DNA of 64,000 nt from DASWJZ01 sp963846475 (GTDB taxonomy: Bacteria; Pseudomonadota; Alphaproteobacteria; Rhizobiales; Afifellaceae), in NCBI GenBank assembly GCA_963846475.1, contig CAWJVZ010000004.1, positions 2,294,001 to 2,358,000 of the forward strand, in the 5' to 3' direction. The translations under genes and the position numbers were made by a program. The notes under the pieces were generated by a model that was not told the DNA's origin, ran no database searches, and saw only the letters and a list, made by a program, of their open reading frames with translations. Numbering within the stretch: position 1 is the stretch's first letter; each line of letters begins with the position of its first letter. Positions 52,795 through 62,712 of this stretch are shown here, one piece after another.

Positions 52795-55739
52795 AGCTCG
52801 GCGAGTCGGTTTTCCTGTTATCGAGCAGTTTCCTCGCCCTGCGGCGGAGGCTGGTCGCCCTGGTAATAGCCCTCTGCATAACCGCTTTTTTGGCTGTCCT
52901 CGCCTACACGCCCGGCTATTTCGCCGTTTTCCGCTTCAGCCGCGAACTGGAAGCAGTCGACGGCCCCGACAAGGACAGAAAGATTGTTCGCGCAGGCCCG
53001 CTGACAGCCGAACTTTTTCGCGACCTCGTCATTTCGGGGGTCATCGCCTTCGACAACGCCGCGCTCCGATTCACCGTCGGTATCAGTTGCGCGGCGCGCG
53101 AACAGGGTTTTCCGAGCGGATTTGCAGAAAAGGCCCTTAAGAACAGGCTTTGCGACACCGATCTCGGCTCGACGATACTCGACGAAGTCGAACGATGGAA
53201 CCGCAACGCGACCACCGTGGCGGTGCGCGATAACCGCGCCATCGGAATGAGGTGCGAGAACGACGAGCCTTCCGAATACTATCTGCCGGATGGATGCCAC
53301 CCCAACAGGTGGGCAGCAGGATGGAGCGCCGGACTGAATGCGGCGGACGAGTACGCGCGCACCTTCGCCACCGTCTTCGAGGGCCAGCGGCCGGCGCCGG
53401 AAGTCTACGGATTCCTGGCGCGCGATCCCGTCGCAGGATTCGGCGACTGGCGCCGTTTCGGTGGCGCTTCCGGCTCGACCAATGTGGTGGAGCTTACCAC
53501 GGTACTGGAGCCCGCCAGACGGAGCCGCGACCCGCGCACGCTTACCGTCGACGTGGCCGGCGACGTGATCTTCGCCGAGGCGCGGCGCGGGCCAGGCGAC
53601 GCCCCTGGTGAAACGCCTGCAAGCAACCAGGTGCTGTGCGATCAGTTTCGCGCGAGCGAAAAATGCATCCAGCAGATCGCCGAACCGGAAAGCGCCCACA
53701 TGGCCCGCGGTCACCGGCTTGTCTTCAAATTGGGGGACGGCGGCAGGATCGTCGTCCGACTCGTTGTTCGCCCAGTCGGCGCCGTTCAGGGTCGCATCGC
53801 TACGCTTGCTCGCGCTACATTCGTGGATCCAGAGGAAGGCGCCCGGATCGTCCATAATCCTTCCCGCACCATCCGGCTGACTGAGCATATCGTCGCCCAT
53901 TGCCGCGGCCTTTCGCCGAACGCGATTCTGGTGGGCGAGGAGGATCGCGATGACGTGGTCGCACCTGGCCTCCCGAACGAGGACGCGCCCCCGGTACCCG
54001 TCTGCGTGCTCGAATGGCAGAAGGAGACCGCCCCTGCTGCGGATGCAATCCGGGACAATCCCGGCATGCTCCTGGTTCGAACCGGCGGGCCGATGCCGCA
54101 GGACCTGTCGCGACCGGTCGATTTCCCGTCGAACGGCCCGTCGGACAAGCCGCGTTACAGGGTTGTGGCGACCGAAGAAGCAATCAAGCTTGGCTTATTG
54201 CCGATCGTAGGTATCGACGACAGGGATTCCGATTCGTTGCTAGGCCAATTGCGCCGCTTCGTGCCCTCCGGCACCGAACGCGAGTTTTCCCTGACCCTCG
54301 ATCCGCGGCTTCAGGCGAGCGCGTTCTCCACGCTTGGAGAGCTCATGAAGGGGAGCGAGCGATACGCGGAGATCAGCGCGTCGTTCCTGTCGGGGCGATC
54401 CGCGGACCGACGTGGCGCCATTGTCCTCCTCGACGCCGGGGCGGCGGGCGGCGGCGCCGACGAGAATACCGGGCGCATCCTTGCGGCCGCGACCTGGCCG
54501 CAGGTTTCGTCGGGGCTGTCCCAGTGGGACCTGGAGGCCATGCAACTCTTTCGCCCGGTACGCAGCCCCTTGGCCGCGCGCGCCTGGTCGCAAAACGACC
54601 GGCTCTATGCGCCGGGCTCCACGTTCAAGCTCGTCATCGCCCTTGCCGCCATAGATCGCGCAGCCCGAGGAGACGAAACCGTCGCAAAGTTCCTGGGCGC
54701 CGAAGCGGGAAACCGTGGATTGAATGCAGCCGAAATCCGCGAAGTTGCGGGCGACGAATTCGGCTACGGCTACTTAAGCTCTCGCGTCGAGGTGCCGAGA
54801 CTCTCCGGAGCTGACCTGCGGGGCACGCACTCCATCACCACTGGGTCGGGCCGTCTTTGTCAGGACGTGTCTCCCAAGCCGTGTGCCGCCGACGGGCGGG
54901 TCGGGATGAGGGACATGATCGCTCGATCCAACAATCTGTACTTTTCCCGCCTCGCCTTGCTGCTCGATGCCGATGCCGTGAGCTATCGAAAGGGCGGTAG
55001 CCGCGTCGAAATCGGTGAAGATCCCGCCGGCCAGCAGGGCCGCGCCGCTCCGCCGCTTGCAATTGCTACGATGGCGGAGCGGCTGTGGCCGGCAGAGGCC
55101 GCATCGCTTCTGCCGAACGAGGAAGTCCGGCGGTTTTCACGCTTGCGTGCAACGCCGATCCAGCTCGCCGAAACGCTGCCGGACGGGCCGCGGCTCCTCC
55201 GCGTTGCGGAGAACGGCATCGGCCAAGCGGCGCAAGCGACGCCGCTCGCCATGGCCAGCATCGCCGCCAGCATCGGCAACGGCAGCATCACGCTGCCGCG
55301 GCTCACCGAGGACGATTCTCCCGGCCGCACGATGCGCGGCGCGCCTCTGTTCGATCCGCTGGCCTGGGCGGACGCGCTGCCGCTCGACCAAGCGAGGGCG
55401 GACGCAATGCTTGGCACATTGCGGGCGGGCATGGCCGATGTCGTGCAGCATGGCACGGCCGCCTCCGCGTTTTCCGGTTCCCCGGATCTGGCGATCCGTG
55501 TCAGCGGAAAGACCGGCACGGCCGCGGTTTCCGACTCGAAGACCGACGGAGATACGGTTTGGTTTGTCGGCTGGATCGATGCCCTTAAGGTCGAAGGATT
55601 CGAGGAGCGCCGCATCGCCTTCGCCTGTATGCTCACGCATGTCAGGATAGACACGGCGGCCGGCGGCAAAACCTGCGCCCCGCTGATGCGGATGCTTTTC
55701 GAAACGCTCGAGGGCGCGTCGGTTGCTTCCTCGGGGTGA
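52791..55739 (+). CDS. Class B penicillin-binding protein (DD-transpeptidase), 982 aa
   Basis: A single N-terminal membrane helix (about residues 20-42, LVALVIALCITAFLAVLAYT), an extracytoplasmic region of over 450 residues that I cannot assign, then a transpeptidase domain with all three motifs: YAPGSTFKLVIAL (Ser610, Lys613), ARSNNLYFS (Ser713, Asn715) and SGKTGTAAV (Lys907). FtsI and PBP2 have about 580-640 residues, so the N-terminal region is greatly enlarged. ATG 52791 overlaps the preceding stop (ATGA). It is followed after 7 bases by the SEDS gene, its natural partner: SEDS proteins polymerise glycan and class B PBPs cross-link it. Confidence 0.9.
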   Translation: MKLGESVFLLSSSFLALRRRLVALVIALCITAFLAVLAYTPGYFAVFRFSRELEAVDGPDKDRKIVRAGPLTAELFRDLVISGVIAFDNAALRFTVGISCAAREQGFPSGFAEKALKNRLCDTDLGSTILDEVERWNRNATTVAVRDNRAIGMRCENDEPSEYYLPDGCHPNRWAAGWSAGLNAADEYARTFATVFEGQRPAPEVYGFLARDPVAGFGDWRRFGGASGSTNVVELTTVLEPARRSRDPRTLTVDVAGDVIFAEARRGPGDAPGETPASNQVLCDQFRASEKCIQQIAEPESAHMARGHRLVFKLGDGGRIVVRLVVRPVGAVQGRIATLARATFVDPEEGARIVHNPSRTIRLTEHIVAHCRGLSPNAILVGEEDRDDVVAPGLPNEDAPPVPVCVLEWQKETAPAADAIRDNPGMLLVRTGGPMPQDLSRPVDFPSNGPSDKPRYRVVATEEAIKLGLLPIVGIDDRDSDSLLGQLRRFVPSGTEREFSLTLDPRLQASAFSTLGELMKGSERYAEISASFLSGRSADRRGAIVLLDAGAAGGGADENTGRILAAATWPQVSSGLSQWDLEAMQLFRPVRSPLAARAWSQNDRLYAPGSTFKLVIALAAIDRAARGDETVAKFLGAEAGNRGLNAAEIREVAGDEFGYGYLSSRVEVPRLSGADLRGTHSITTGSGRLCQDVSPKPCAADGRVGMRDMIARSNNLYFSRLALLLDADAVSYRKGGSRVEIGEDPAGQQGRAAPPLAIATMAERLWPAEAASLLPNEEVRRFSRLRATPIQLAETLPDGPRLLRVAENGIGQAAQATPLAMASIAASIGNGSITLPRLTEDDSPGRTMRGAPLFDPLAWADALPLDQARADAMLGTLRAGMADVVQHGTAASAFSGSPDLAIRVSGKTGTAAVSDSKTDGDTVWFVGWIDALKVEGFEERRIAFACMLTHVRIDTAAGGKTCAPLMRMLFETLEGASVASSG

Positions 55740-55746
55740 GTGAAAA

Positions 55747-58700
55747 ATGGATGTGTTTGCCGCCGCTTTCGCTATCAGCATCGAATACTGGTACCTGGCG
55801 CTGGCGATTGGGGTGCTTCTGGCGATTTTCGTGAAAGCGTTGCGGCTATTCTGGCTGGCGATCACCTTTTGCGCCGTGCTCGCTCTTTGCTACTCGTGGG
55901 CGTCACTGCTGGATGATTTCGGTTCGCGCCAGCCAGAGGGCGTTGCGCTGGAAGAGATCGCGGTGTCGCAGACCGCCGGTCGGTTTACCCTCGGCTCGAC
56001 CGCATTGATGCAGGATCCCAAGCTGACGGGATCGGCGAGCGAGCCGCATGTCGGATTCCGGCAGGGCGCGTCGGGGTGGTCGATCACCAATGTGTCGTCG
56101 ACCCGACGGCTCAGCCTGAGCTACCGCGACCAGGCGCCCGGAGAACGAGGGCTGAGCTTCTTCTCGAGCCGGTTCCGGCTCGAGCCGGGCGATGTGCTGC
56201 GCCTGAGCGGGGGGGCGAACGGCGCCGAGATAGAGTTCACCCACGTCGATCCCAATAAGGTCGCGTTCACCACCGGCGGCAAGACCTATGAAGTAGCGGC
56301 GGGTTCTGCCATCGCGATCGTCTCGGAGGATGGCTCGCGCCTGCAGGCCTGCCAGAATGCCGGCCTTTTTGCTTACCTGGTTTCCTACGTGCCTGAGCCG
56401 GTCGCGAGCCTCTGGGGTCATCTGGCGAATATCCCGCAGGTCATTAGACCGTTAGCGAATTCGCCGCCCGAGCTCCCCATTCTCGGCTTCGGCGGCAACG
56501 TCACATGCACGGCCGGCCGGCTTTCTGCGATTTCTGTTCTCGACAACGGATTTGGAGCGGTTTCGCTCAACCAACTCGACCGGCTCGGCTTCGTGCTCGT
56601 GGCCGGCGCCGATCCCGCCGCGACGGTCCTGCGCAATGGAAGTGCCCTGCCGCTCGCTTCGGTCGAGCAACCGGCGATCCTTCACGATCTCGGGGGCCGA
56701 ACGCTGGAGCTCGAGTCGTTCGTGGCAGGCTACACGCGCTACAAAGTGACCTGGAGGCCCGAAGCGGAGAACGGTCCGGCCTTTGTCATCCGTCCCGAGC
56801 AAAGCACCCACCGCATGACCAGGGCGGGGCTTGTCTGCAATGAAGGGTCCTCGGCGTTCCGCCCGGGCGAATGGGGTCAGCAAGTCGTGGTGCGGTGTCG
56901 CCAAGCACCCAGGGCGGCCGAGGCGTGGAAAGGCATGCATCTCGACCGGCTGGCGGTATCTTGGGCGCTCCTGGCGGGCAGCCCTCTGTTGTTGCTACCG
57001 GGGGCCTGGGCATTCGCGCGATCCTTGTGGCCAAGCATGGGCGCCGGCTTCCCCGTCAACCGTCCCGCTCCGGAAATCTGGTTGGAACGGCTCTTCCGCC
57101 TGATCTTATCTTGGGCGGGGGTCGCCATTATCGCCTATGCCGTATTCGCCTATATTTTGAGCCGCACTGGGCCGCATCTCGCCCCCGCGCCGCCGCGGTT
57201 CGCCGTCGTCGCCTGGGCCGCAGCTGGGTTCGCCGTGGCGACGGCTCGCGGCGCGACCCCCGCGACGGGAGCGGTCTTCGTCATCTGGACCGCTCTCGTC
57301 GCCATAGGCCATGCCTCCCTGGTCGCTCTTTCGCTCGAAATGCAGGAGATGCGCTTTCTGAGATTCGCCGACGACGCGAGCTTCTGCGTCGCGGCCTCGG
57401 CTGGCGCCGTGATCATCGCTTCGCAGCTGAGCCCGTATTTCATCGCTGCCCGCTTTAGGTCGCTGGTAGCGCCGGGCGACTGGATTCGAGTGCCGCAGGC
57501 GAGCCCGCGTTTCATCGCCGCCCTATTCAGGCCGCTGGTGGCGGCGGGCCGCTGTTTGAAACTCAATCGGTTGCCCCGTGGATTTGTCGTCCTGCTTGCT
57601 GCGACAGGCACTATCCTCGCCCTCTGGCTCGCATTCGGCACCGAGACGGGGATTGCCGATTTCGTGCAGCCCTCGGAGATCGTCAAGACGCTCACCGTCC
57701 TTGCCCTCGCGGTCGCCGTGACCTTGGCCCTCGACCGCGAACGGGGAGTGAATGCCGCCCTGTATGTCCGGCTGGCGGACAGGCGAGAGAGCCGCAGGCG
57801 GCTTCTGCATACGGCCGTCGCCTTCGTGGTCGGACTGGCCACCGGAGCCGCGGTCGGCCTCCTCGTTTCTCCTGCGGCAAGCAGCTTGGCCCTCGGCGTC
57901 TGGTCGGCGGCATTTGGCGTGGGCTTCGGCGTCGTTTGGTTGGTCATTCAGCTGGCGCGCCGCGATGCGTTCTGGAACTCCTTTTCCTGGATCGTTGCAA
58001 TGCTGGTGGTCATCGTCGCCTTCCCGGTGTTTCGAGGCGATCTGTCGCCCTTTCTCATCCTCGTGCTCACCGCGGCTCTGACCTTCCTCCTAGTCTTCGT
58101 CATCCATCTTCTCGCCAAAACCAGCGACCGGATGCTGGTGGCGCGCCAGTTGCTAGGTCCTCCCGCGGACCATTTCAGACCGGCGTTCGACCCGCCTCCC
58201 TGGCGGGAACGCATGTTCGCGAAGCTGCACTCGATCACCTGGAGACGCCTGAAGCTTATTCTCCGCAGACCTGAGACGTGGATGCTGCTGGTGCCGTTCG
58301 CCTTGGCTCTCGCGATGATGTCGGTCGGAGCCAGCGCGCTGCAAAACACGGACGCGTCGCGAGCCTACCTCATCGGCTACATGGGAGGCCCCTTCAGCAC
58401 GCCGATCGAGCGGTTCATCTCCTGGATTGAGTTCAACGGACGGTCCGCGTCGGACGACCGTATTGCCATCGAATTTGCCGATGTCGGTCTCCAGGTGGCG
58501 CGCTCTCGCGAGGCGATCGGCACAGCCGAGTGCGACCGGCTGCCGGCCATCCTTTCTGCCGGAACTGGCGGCGCCGACGGTTTCGCCACCGCCCTCAGGT
58601 ATACCATCGCCGACCTCGCCGAGAGCGTTGCGCACGTGTTCTTCAAGGGCAACTGCACGGTCGTTTCCGATGACACTGCACCCCAGGCTATCGCCCTCAG

Positions 58701-59202
58701 AATGCCCGCCATCCAGAGCGACTTCGTCGGTACATGGCTGATCGCGCTATATGGCAAGGACGGGGCGATTGTGATTGCCGCCTTGCAGTGGGCCCTTGCG
58801 GCTTCGTTGGTCTGCTGCGGCTTCCTGATCATGCGATGGCTGCCCGGTCAGAGCTTCGAACGCCCGGCGGCGTCGACCGCGGCCTACGCGTGCGTTGGGT
58901 TCGCCATCATGATTGCGATCCAGTGGGCGATCTCGTGGTCGAATGCACTGGGCCTCATCCCGGTGATGGGTCAGCCGGCGACCTTCCTCTCGCACGGGCG
59001 CAGCCATTTCATCTTCTTCGGGACGCCTGCGGTCATTCTGGCGCTGTCCGGCCTGCGCATGCGGAGCGCATTTGAAGCGCCCAGAAGGATGGGCCTCGAC
59101 CGGTCGGAAAGCGACATACCCGCCATTCCGCTCCGCTTCCTGAACTCCGGGGCCGTTGGCTTGGCACCGTTTCCGGTAGCGCGCTCACAGGTAACGCACT
59201 GA
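55747..59202 (+). CDS. SEDS-family peptidoglycan glycosyltransferase (FtsW/RodA-like), 1,151 aa
   Basis: The SEDS hallmarks are present: FVQPSEIVKTLTVLALAVAV (QPSE at 641-644), SDFVGTWLIALYGKDGAIVI, matching the TDFIFA-x-GEELG loop with the catalytic aspartate (Asp992), and LGLIPVMGQPATFLSHGRSH, matching GLxPxTGxPLPFxSYGGS. Normal FtsW/RodA have about 370-420 residues. Here two N-terminal helices and a soluble strand-rich domain (about 60-400; FRLEPGDVLRLSG) precede the core, and a further loop of about 100 residues (TDASRAYLIGYMGG on) sits before the catalytic loop. Start ATG 55747. Confidence 0.85.
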   Translation: MDVFAAAFAISIEYWYLALAIGVLLAIFVKALRLFWLAITFCAVLALCYSWASLLDDFGSRQPEGVALEEIAVSQTAGRFTLGSTALMQDPKLTGSASEPHVGFRQGASGWSITNVSSTRRLSLSYRDQAPGERGLSFFSSRFRLEPGDVLRLSGGANGAEIEFTHVDPNKVAFTTGGKTYEVAAGSAIAIVSEDGSRLQACQNAGLFAYLVSYVPEPVASLWGHLANIPQVIRPLANSPPELPILGFGGNVTCTAGRLSAISVLDNGFGAVSLNQLDRLGFVLVAGADPAATVLRNGSALPLASVEQPAILHDLGGRTLELESFVAGYTRYKVTWRPEAENGPAFVIRPEQSTHRMTRAGLVCNEGSSAFRPGEWGQQVVVRCRQAPRAAEAWKGMHLDRLAVSWALLAGSPLLLLPGAWAFARSLWPSMGAGFPVNRPAPEIWLERLFRLILSWAGVAIIAYAVFAYILSRTGPHLAPAPPRFAVVAWAAAGFAVATARGATPATGAVFVIWTALVAIGHASLVALSLEMQEMRFLRFADDASFCVAASAGAVIIASQLSPYFIAARFRSLVAPGDWIRVPQASPRFIAALFRPLVAAGRCLKLNRLPRGFVVLLAATGTILALWLAFGTETGIADFVQPSEIVKTLTVLALAVAVTLALDRERGVNAALYVRLADRRESRRRLLHTAVAFVVGLATGAAVGLLVSPAASSLALGVWSAAFGVGFGVVWLVIQLARRDAFWNSFSWIVAMLVVIVAFPVFRGDLSPFLILVLTAALTFLLVFVIHLLAKTSDRMLVARQLLGPPADHFRPAFDPPPWRERMFAKLHSITWRRLKLILRRPETWMLLVPFALALAMMSVGASALQNTDASRAYLIGYMGGPFSTPIERFISWIEFNGRSASDDRIAIEFADVGLQVARSREAIGTAECDRLPAILSAGTGGADGFATALRYTIADLAESVAHVFFKGNCTVVSDDTAPQAIALRMPAIQSDFVGTWLIALYGKDGAIVIAALQWALAASLVCCGFLIMRWLPGQSFERPAASTAAYACVGFAIMIAIQWAISWSNALGLIPVMGQPATFLSHGRSHFIFFGTPAVILALSGLRMRSAFEAPRRMGLDRSESDIPAIPLRFLNSGAVGLAPFPVARSQVTH

Positions 59203-59388
59203 GCAGTTCTGGGAAGGCGAAGGCGCGGCGGATCACGCGGGCGTTGCTCTGAATCGAGCCCCTGGATCCTAGCCGGCTTTCCAATGCAAGAGGAGAAATC
59301 CTCGTTGCATAGCTGCATTATCGGTGTTAACGTTTTGTGGACGTGTTGCTCGGATGGCACCGCGCGCAAAGAGCGCAGGAGGCGGCAG

Positions 59389-61767
59389 ATGGCGGACATG
59401 TTTGTCGAGCGGGGCTATGATTTCAGCCCGGACGGGGACCTGCAGAAGGAGAACCGTTGGCTGGCTGGCGCGGGTCCCGCCCTAAGGGCGTTTCGGGCTT
59501 TCCGAAGCCAGACGAGGGTGCGGCAGGCCGTCATCGCCGCGCTCCTTCTGTCGTTCTCATCGTTCGTCACGACGTTCATAGGCATCGCGAATTTCCACTT
59601 TCATTGGACGGTGGCGTTCGTGACCGCGCTCGGGATCCAGCTCCTGATGTATCTCACCGCCTGGATCTATGCGGAGGCCCGCGCGAACCGGACCTATCTC
59701 AAGCGCCTGCGCCAGCGGGAACTCGATGACGACTCCGAGACCGTCCGGCAGGCCAAGGCCAAGGCGGAGGGCGCTGGGCGCATCGTGGGCCCGTCGATGC
59801 TGTTCCTCGCGATGGCCTGCTCGATCTTCTTCTCCTTCGACGCGCTATTCGATGCCGTCTACAAGCCGGAACAGCAGATCCTGACCAACCTCAAGGTGGC
59901 GCGATCCGACATAGGCGGTATTTTCGGACGCTTGTCCGACACGATCACCGACCAGCGCCAGGCGATCATCGAAGAGCTCGAAGCCGACGAGGGCTGGATC
60001 GCTTGGAAGAGCAATGTCGACAAGATCCTCAAGGTGGCGGAAGGAGCACGCGAATTGTTGACCGCGGCGACCAATCGCGAACGCGCGCGGGCAACGACGG
60101 CGCTCGACGAGGCGCGCAGAAACGCCAAGGAGAAGGCGGATGAGGTCGCCCGGCTTCAGGCCGCACTTCAAGCCCAATCCGGTCAATCCGAGACGCAAAC
60201 AGCCTCCGACGTAGAGGCGGTCGAGAGGCGCATCGCCGAACTAACCAAGCGCCGGGCCGAGACGCAGGCCGCCATCGACGTACTGCAAGGGCAGGCAGAC
60301 GAACTGCAGGTGAAGATGGATGTGGAAGAAAAGGCGGGCGGTGTAGGCCCCGACGGCACGAGGCGGCCAGCGAAGAGAGGACCGTTCTGGCGAGGATTCA
60401 AACGCGACCAGGACGATGTGATTGCGCAAATCGAAGCACGCAAGCAGGAGCTCGCCGGGATCGAGGAAGAAATCGCGAGGACCAAGGCCAGGCAGGAAGA
60501 GCTGGTATCCGGCAGGAACAGCGCAGAGGCGGCGCTGCAAACGGCAATGTCCCAGCTCAGCGACCTTCGGCTGCTCGAAAAGGAGGCGGAAGAGAGCTTC
60601 AACGGCCTGATGGCGACTGCCGGCCCTGGCGGCGCCCCCGCCGATTCGGGCGACCTGGTTCAGAGGGTGCGCGAAGGCATCGACCGGTTCGTGGGCGACG
60701 GATCGCGGCAAGCGTTTCAGGTCTTCACCGAAGGCTGCGGCTCGATCCTGGCGGAGCTGACGGCGCACGAGACCACGAAAGCCATGGTCGATGGCGCTTC
60801 TTGCGAAACGTCCGCCTTCGCCCCCTATGTGGACCGGCTGCAGCGCTACGACGATGCGCAGACGGCTCTGGCCGAGAAATGCAAGGTCGACGAGAGCTTC
60901 AACAATCTCGATACAGTCAAGGCCATGGTGGACAAGGGGCGCAGCTGCATCGGGCTGTCGACCTTGCCCTATGATGTCGTCACGGGCGAACGGGATCTCG
61001 TCGATTCCGTGGAGCAGGAGAACTCGCCCGCCACATCCCACTTCGAACGGGCGTGGGCGACGCTGGAGCGGGGCGACAAGCTGGCCTGGCTCGCCGCGGG
61101 GATCGCCTTCTCTATCGATTTCTTTATCCTGGGTTCCGCGCTTATCGGAGCGTCCTCGCTAGTCACTCCGCTCTACGCCTCCGGTCACATCGGATCGCAA
61201 GGAGATCTGGACGAGATCCAGGCGGCGCAGAGCGCTACGTCGGATATTCACAGGGGTGATCCTCCCGCTATCTGCAATCAAAAAACCCTTCTGCGCTTCT
61301 TGCAAATGGAGGACGTCGGCGACGGCAACGGTACCGAATTCGTCATCGATCTCCGCTCGGAGCAAGTCCGCCGGGCAGGATCGGCGAGCAGGAGCACTCT
61401 TGCGATCCAGCTGACCGCCTATGTCGCCAAGGGGCTGGCTCGCACGATTCAAGGCCGCCCGGGCGCTTATGTTGTCCATAAGTCGTTGGTGCAGCACATT
61501 GCGGCGGTGATCGGGCACCACGAGCGCGAATGGCAACGGAACAATCCCGAAGAAGCCGCGACAATGATCGCGGACGCTCCGGATCCGTTTGAGCCGGATC
61601 CCTGGCGCTCGGGAAAGAGCATGTGGGGCTGGTCGGCCGCAAACGACAGCAGCAACGCCGATGATCCCGGCGATAAGCCGGAGGCCGTGCAGAGCGCAAA
61701 TGCGGCCGGGGGCGCGGGTTCGTCGGGGCGGCGAAGGTCGAATACCAGTCCATACTTCGGTGCATAA
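59389..61767 (+). CDS. Membrane protein with large coiled coil, 792 aa
   Basis: Three hydrophobic segments near the N-terminus (about residues 45-70, 75-97 and 140-165: VIAALLLSFSSFVTTFIGIA, VAFVTALGIQLLMYLTAWIY, GPSMLFLAMACSIFFSFDAL), a long helical coiled coil (about 220-420; ARATTALDEARRNAKEKADE, DVEAVERRIAELTKRRAETQ), a second hydrophobic region (about 560-590) and a C-terminal soluble domain with a disordered tail. The ATG at 59389 has a strong AGGAGG; an ATG at 59284 is in frame but lacks one. Possibly the scaffold of the system. Not recognised as a named family. Confidence 0.75.
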   Translation: MADMFVERGYDFSPDGDLQKENRWLAGAGPALRAFRAFRSQTRVRQAVIAALLLSFSSFVTTFIGIANFHFHWTVAFVTALGIQLLMYLTAWIYAEARANRTYLKRLRQRELDDDSETVRQAKAKAEGAGRIVGPSMLFLAMACSIFFSFDALFDAVYKPEQQILTNLKVARSDIGGIFGRLSDTITDQRQAIIEELEADEGWIAWKSNVDKILKVAEGARELLTAATNRERARATTALDEARRNAKEKADEVARLQAALQAQSGQSETQTASDVEAVERRIAELTKRRAETQAAIDVLQGQADELQVKMDVEEKAGGVGPDGTRRPAKRGPFWRGFKRDQDDVIAQIEARKQELAGIEEEIARTKARQEELVSGRNSAEAALQTAMSQLSDLRLLEKEAEESFNGLMATAGPGGAPADSGDLVQRVREGIDRFVGDGSRQAFQVFTEGCGSILAELTAHETTKAMVDGASCETSAFAPYVDRLQRYDDAQTALAEKCKVDESFNNLDTVKAMVDKGRSCIGLSTLPYDVVTGERDLVDSVEQENSPATSHFERAWATLERGDKLAWLAAGIAFSIDFFILGSALIGASSLVTPLYASGHIGSQGDLDEIQAAQSATSDIHRGDPPAICNQKTLLRFLQMEDVGDGNGTEFVIDLRSEQVRRAGSASRSTLAIQLTAYVAKGLARTIQGRPGAYVVHKSLVQHIAAVIGHHEREWQRNNPEEAATMIADAPDPFEPDPWRSGKSMWGWSAANDSSNADDPGDKPEAVQSANAAGGAGSSGRRRSNTSPYFGA

Positions 61768-62712
61768 GGGCCGCAGATCCTCGGCACATTGGGTTTTCCT
61801 TCTAGCGGTCAGACTGACATCAGCGTCATGCTGTTAGCCCTTCCCGTTTGCTCAGAGAAAAGGGGCAGTTGAGCCCCAGCCGCGTTAACCTACGCTTCGG
61901 ACAGTCTGCTCGCACTCAATCAGACAGACGAGTCCGCGGCCGACGGCGCTACGAGCCGACCGAGTGCCGACGTGGCGAGCTGACTCAATTGCCCGAGCGG
62001 TTGGTCACGGCGGCGTAGGCGATTTATTGCGCCGACCGTATTCTTGAGCTTGCGGAGGCGCTCGAACAGGGGACCACGCCAGTTGCCGGGTTTGACATGG
62101 AGCGGGCCTATGCAAGCGTTCACTCAATCCGACGCAACGTCAATCGTATCCGCGACGATCGTGGCGGCACGAGCGCAGGGCTAGAAGTTCACGTTGTGAC
62201 CCTCTTCCGTGAGGTTCCTGTCTCTACGGCCAACGTTCGTGGCGCAGCGATGCAGATTTCTGGCGTCCGACCCGTCCATGCTGGAAGCTACCCCTACACC
62301 CTTTCAGGGTGCCCTTTAAAAGCGCATTGCCGTCGTCAAAGGGCAACTCAAGGCACAGCTCTGTCGCGAGGAGCTAGATTCTCGAAAGCTTCCCTATGTT
62401 GTGGTTTCAGGCACCTGGGACCAAAGGTTCGGCCAAGCACTTGCCGCTGTGCAGCGGGTCTTTGGTCTCGACCTTAATGACGACCTGCACCCGCAATTGA
62501 GAGAAGAACGCTGACACGGAAAACGAGCGAGACTCGTCCCCTTGCGAATAGCGGAGGTGCGAGCAAGGCCGGGATTTCGGCCGCATTGGCATCTCCTTCT
62601 GCCCAGGCAAGAAGGAGCCGCACGGCCAACAGGTGCGTGGCACCGTGACCTCTGCCTCGATGTGGCGTCAATCCGGCGATGGGCGCGTATCGCAGCAATG
62701 GCCCGGACCGCC
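61768..62712. other. Right edge of the island: decayed sequence
   Basis: 945 bases without an intact gene. From about 61,978 a plus-strand frame reads ELTQLPERLVTAA, an amber stop, then AIYCADRILELAEALEQGTT and AYASVHSIRRNVNRIRDDRG, so it looks like a decayed helical protein. A second remnant at 62,317-62,514 is listed separately. No copy of the tRNA-Thr 3' end was found, so the right attachment site is not identified. Confidence 0.45.
62317..62514 (+). pseudogene. C-terminal remnant of an AAA-type NTPase (tentative)
   Basis: KLPYVVVSGTWDQRFGQALA followed by AVQRVFGLDLNDDL and a stop at 62,512-62,514. The strand-SGxWxxRFxxAxxAV pattern recalls the end of AAA_28/NadR-like NTPases. There is a stop just upstream (62,311-62,315) and no P-loop nearby, so only a C-terminal piece remains. 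Confidence 0.35.

Noticed and set aside
61920..62123. A 67-codon minus-strand gene
   Set aside because: The plus strand of the same stretch shows a more protein-like, though broken, frame; neither is intact.
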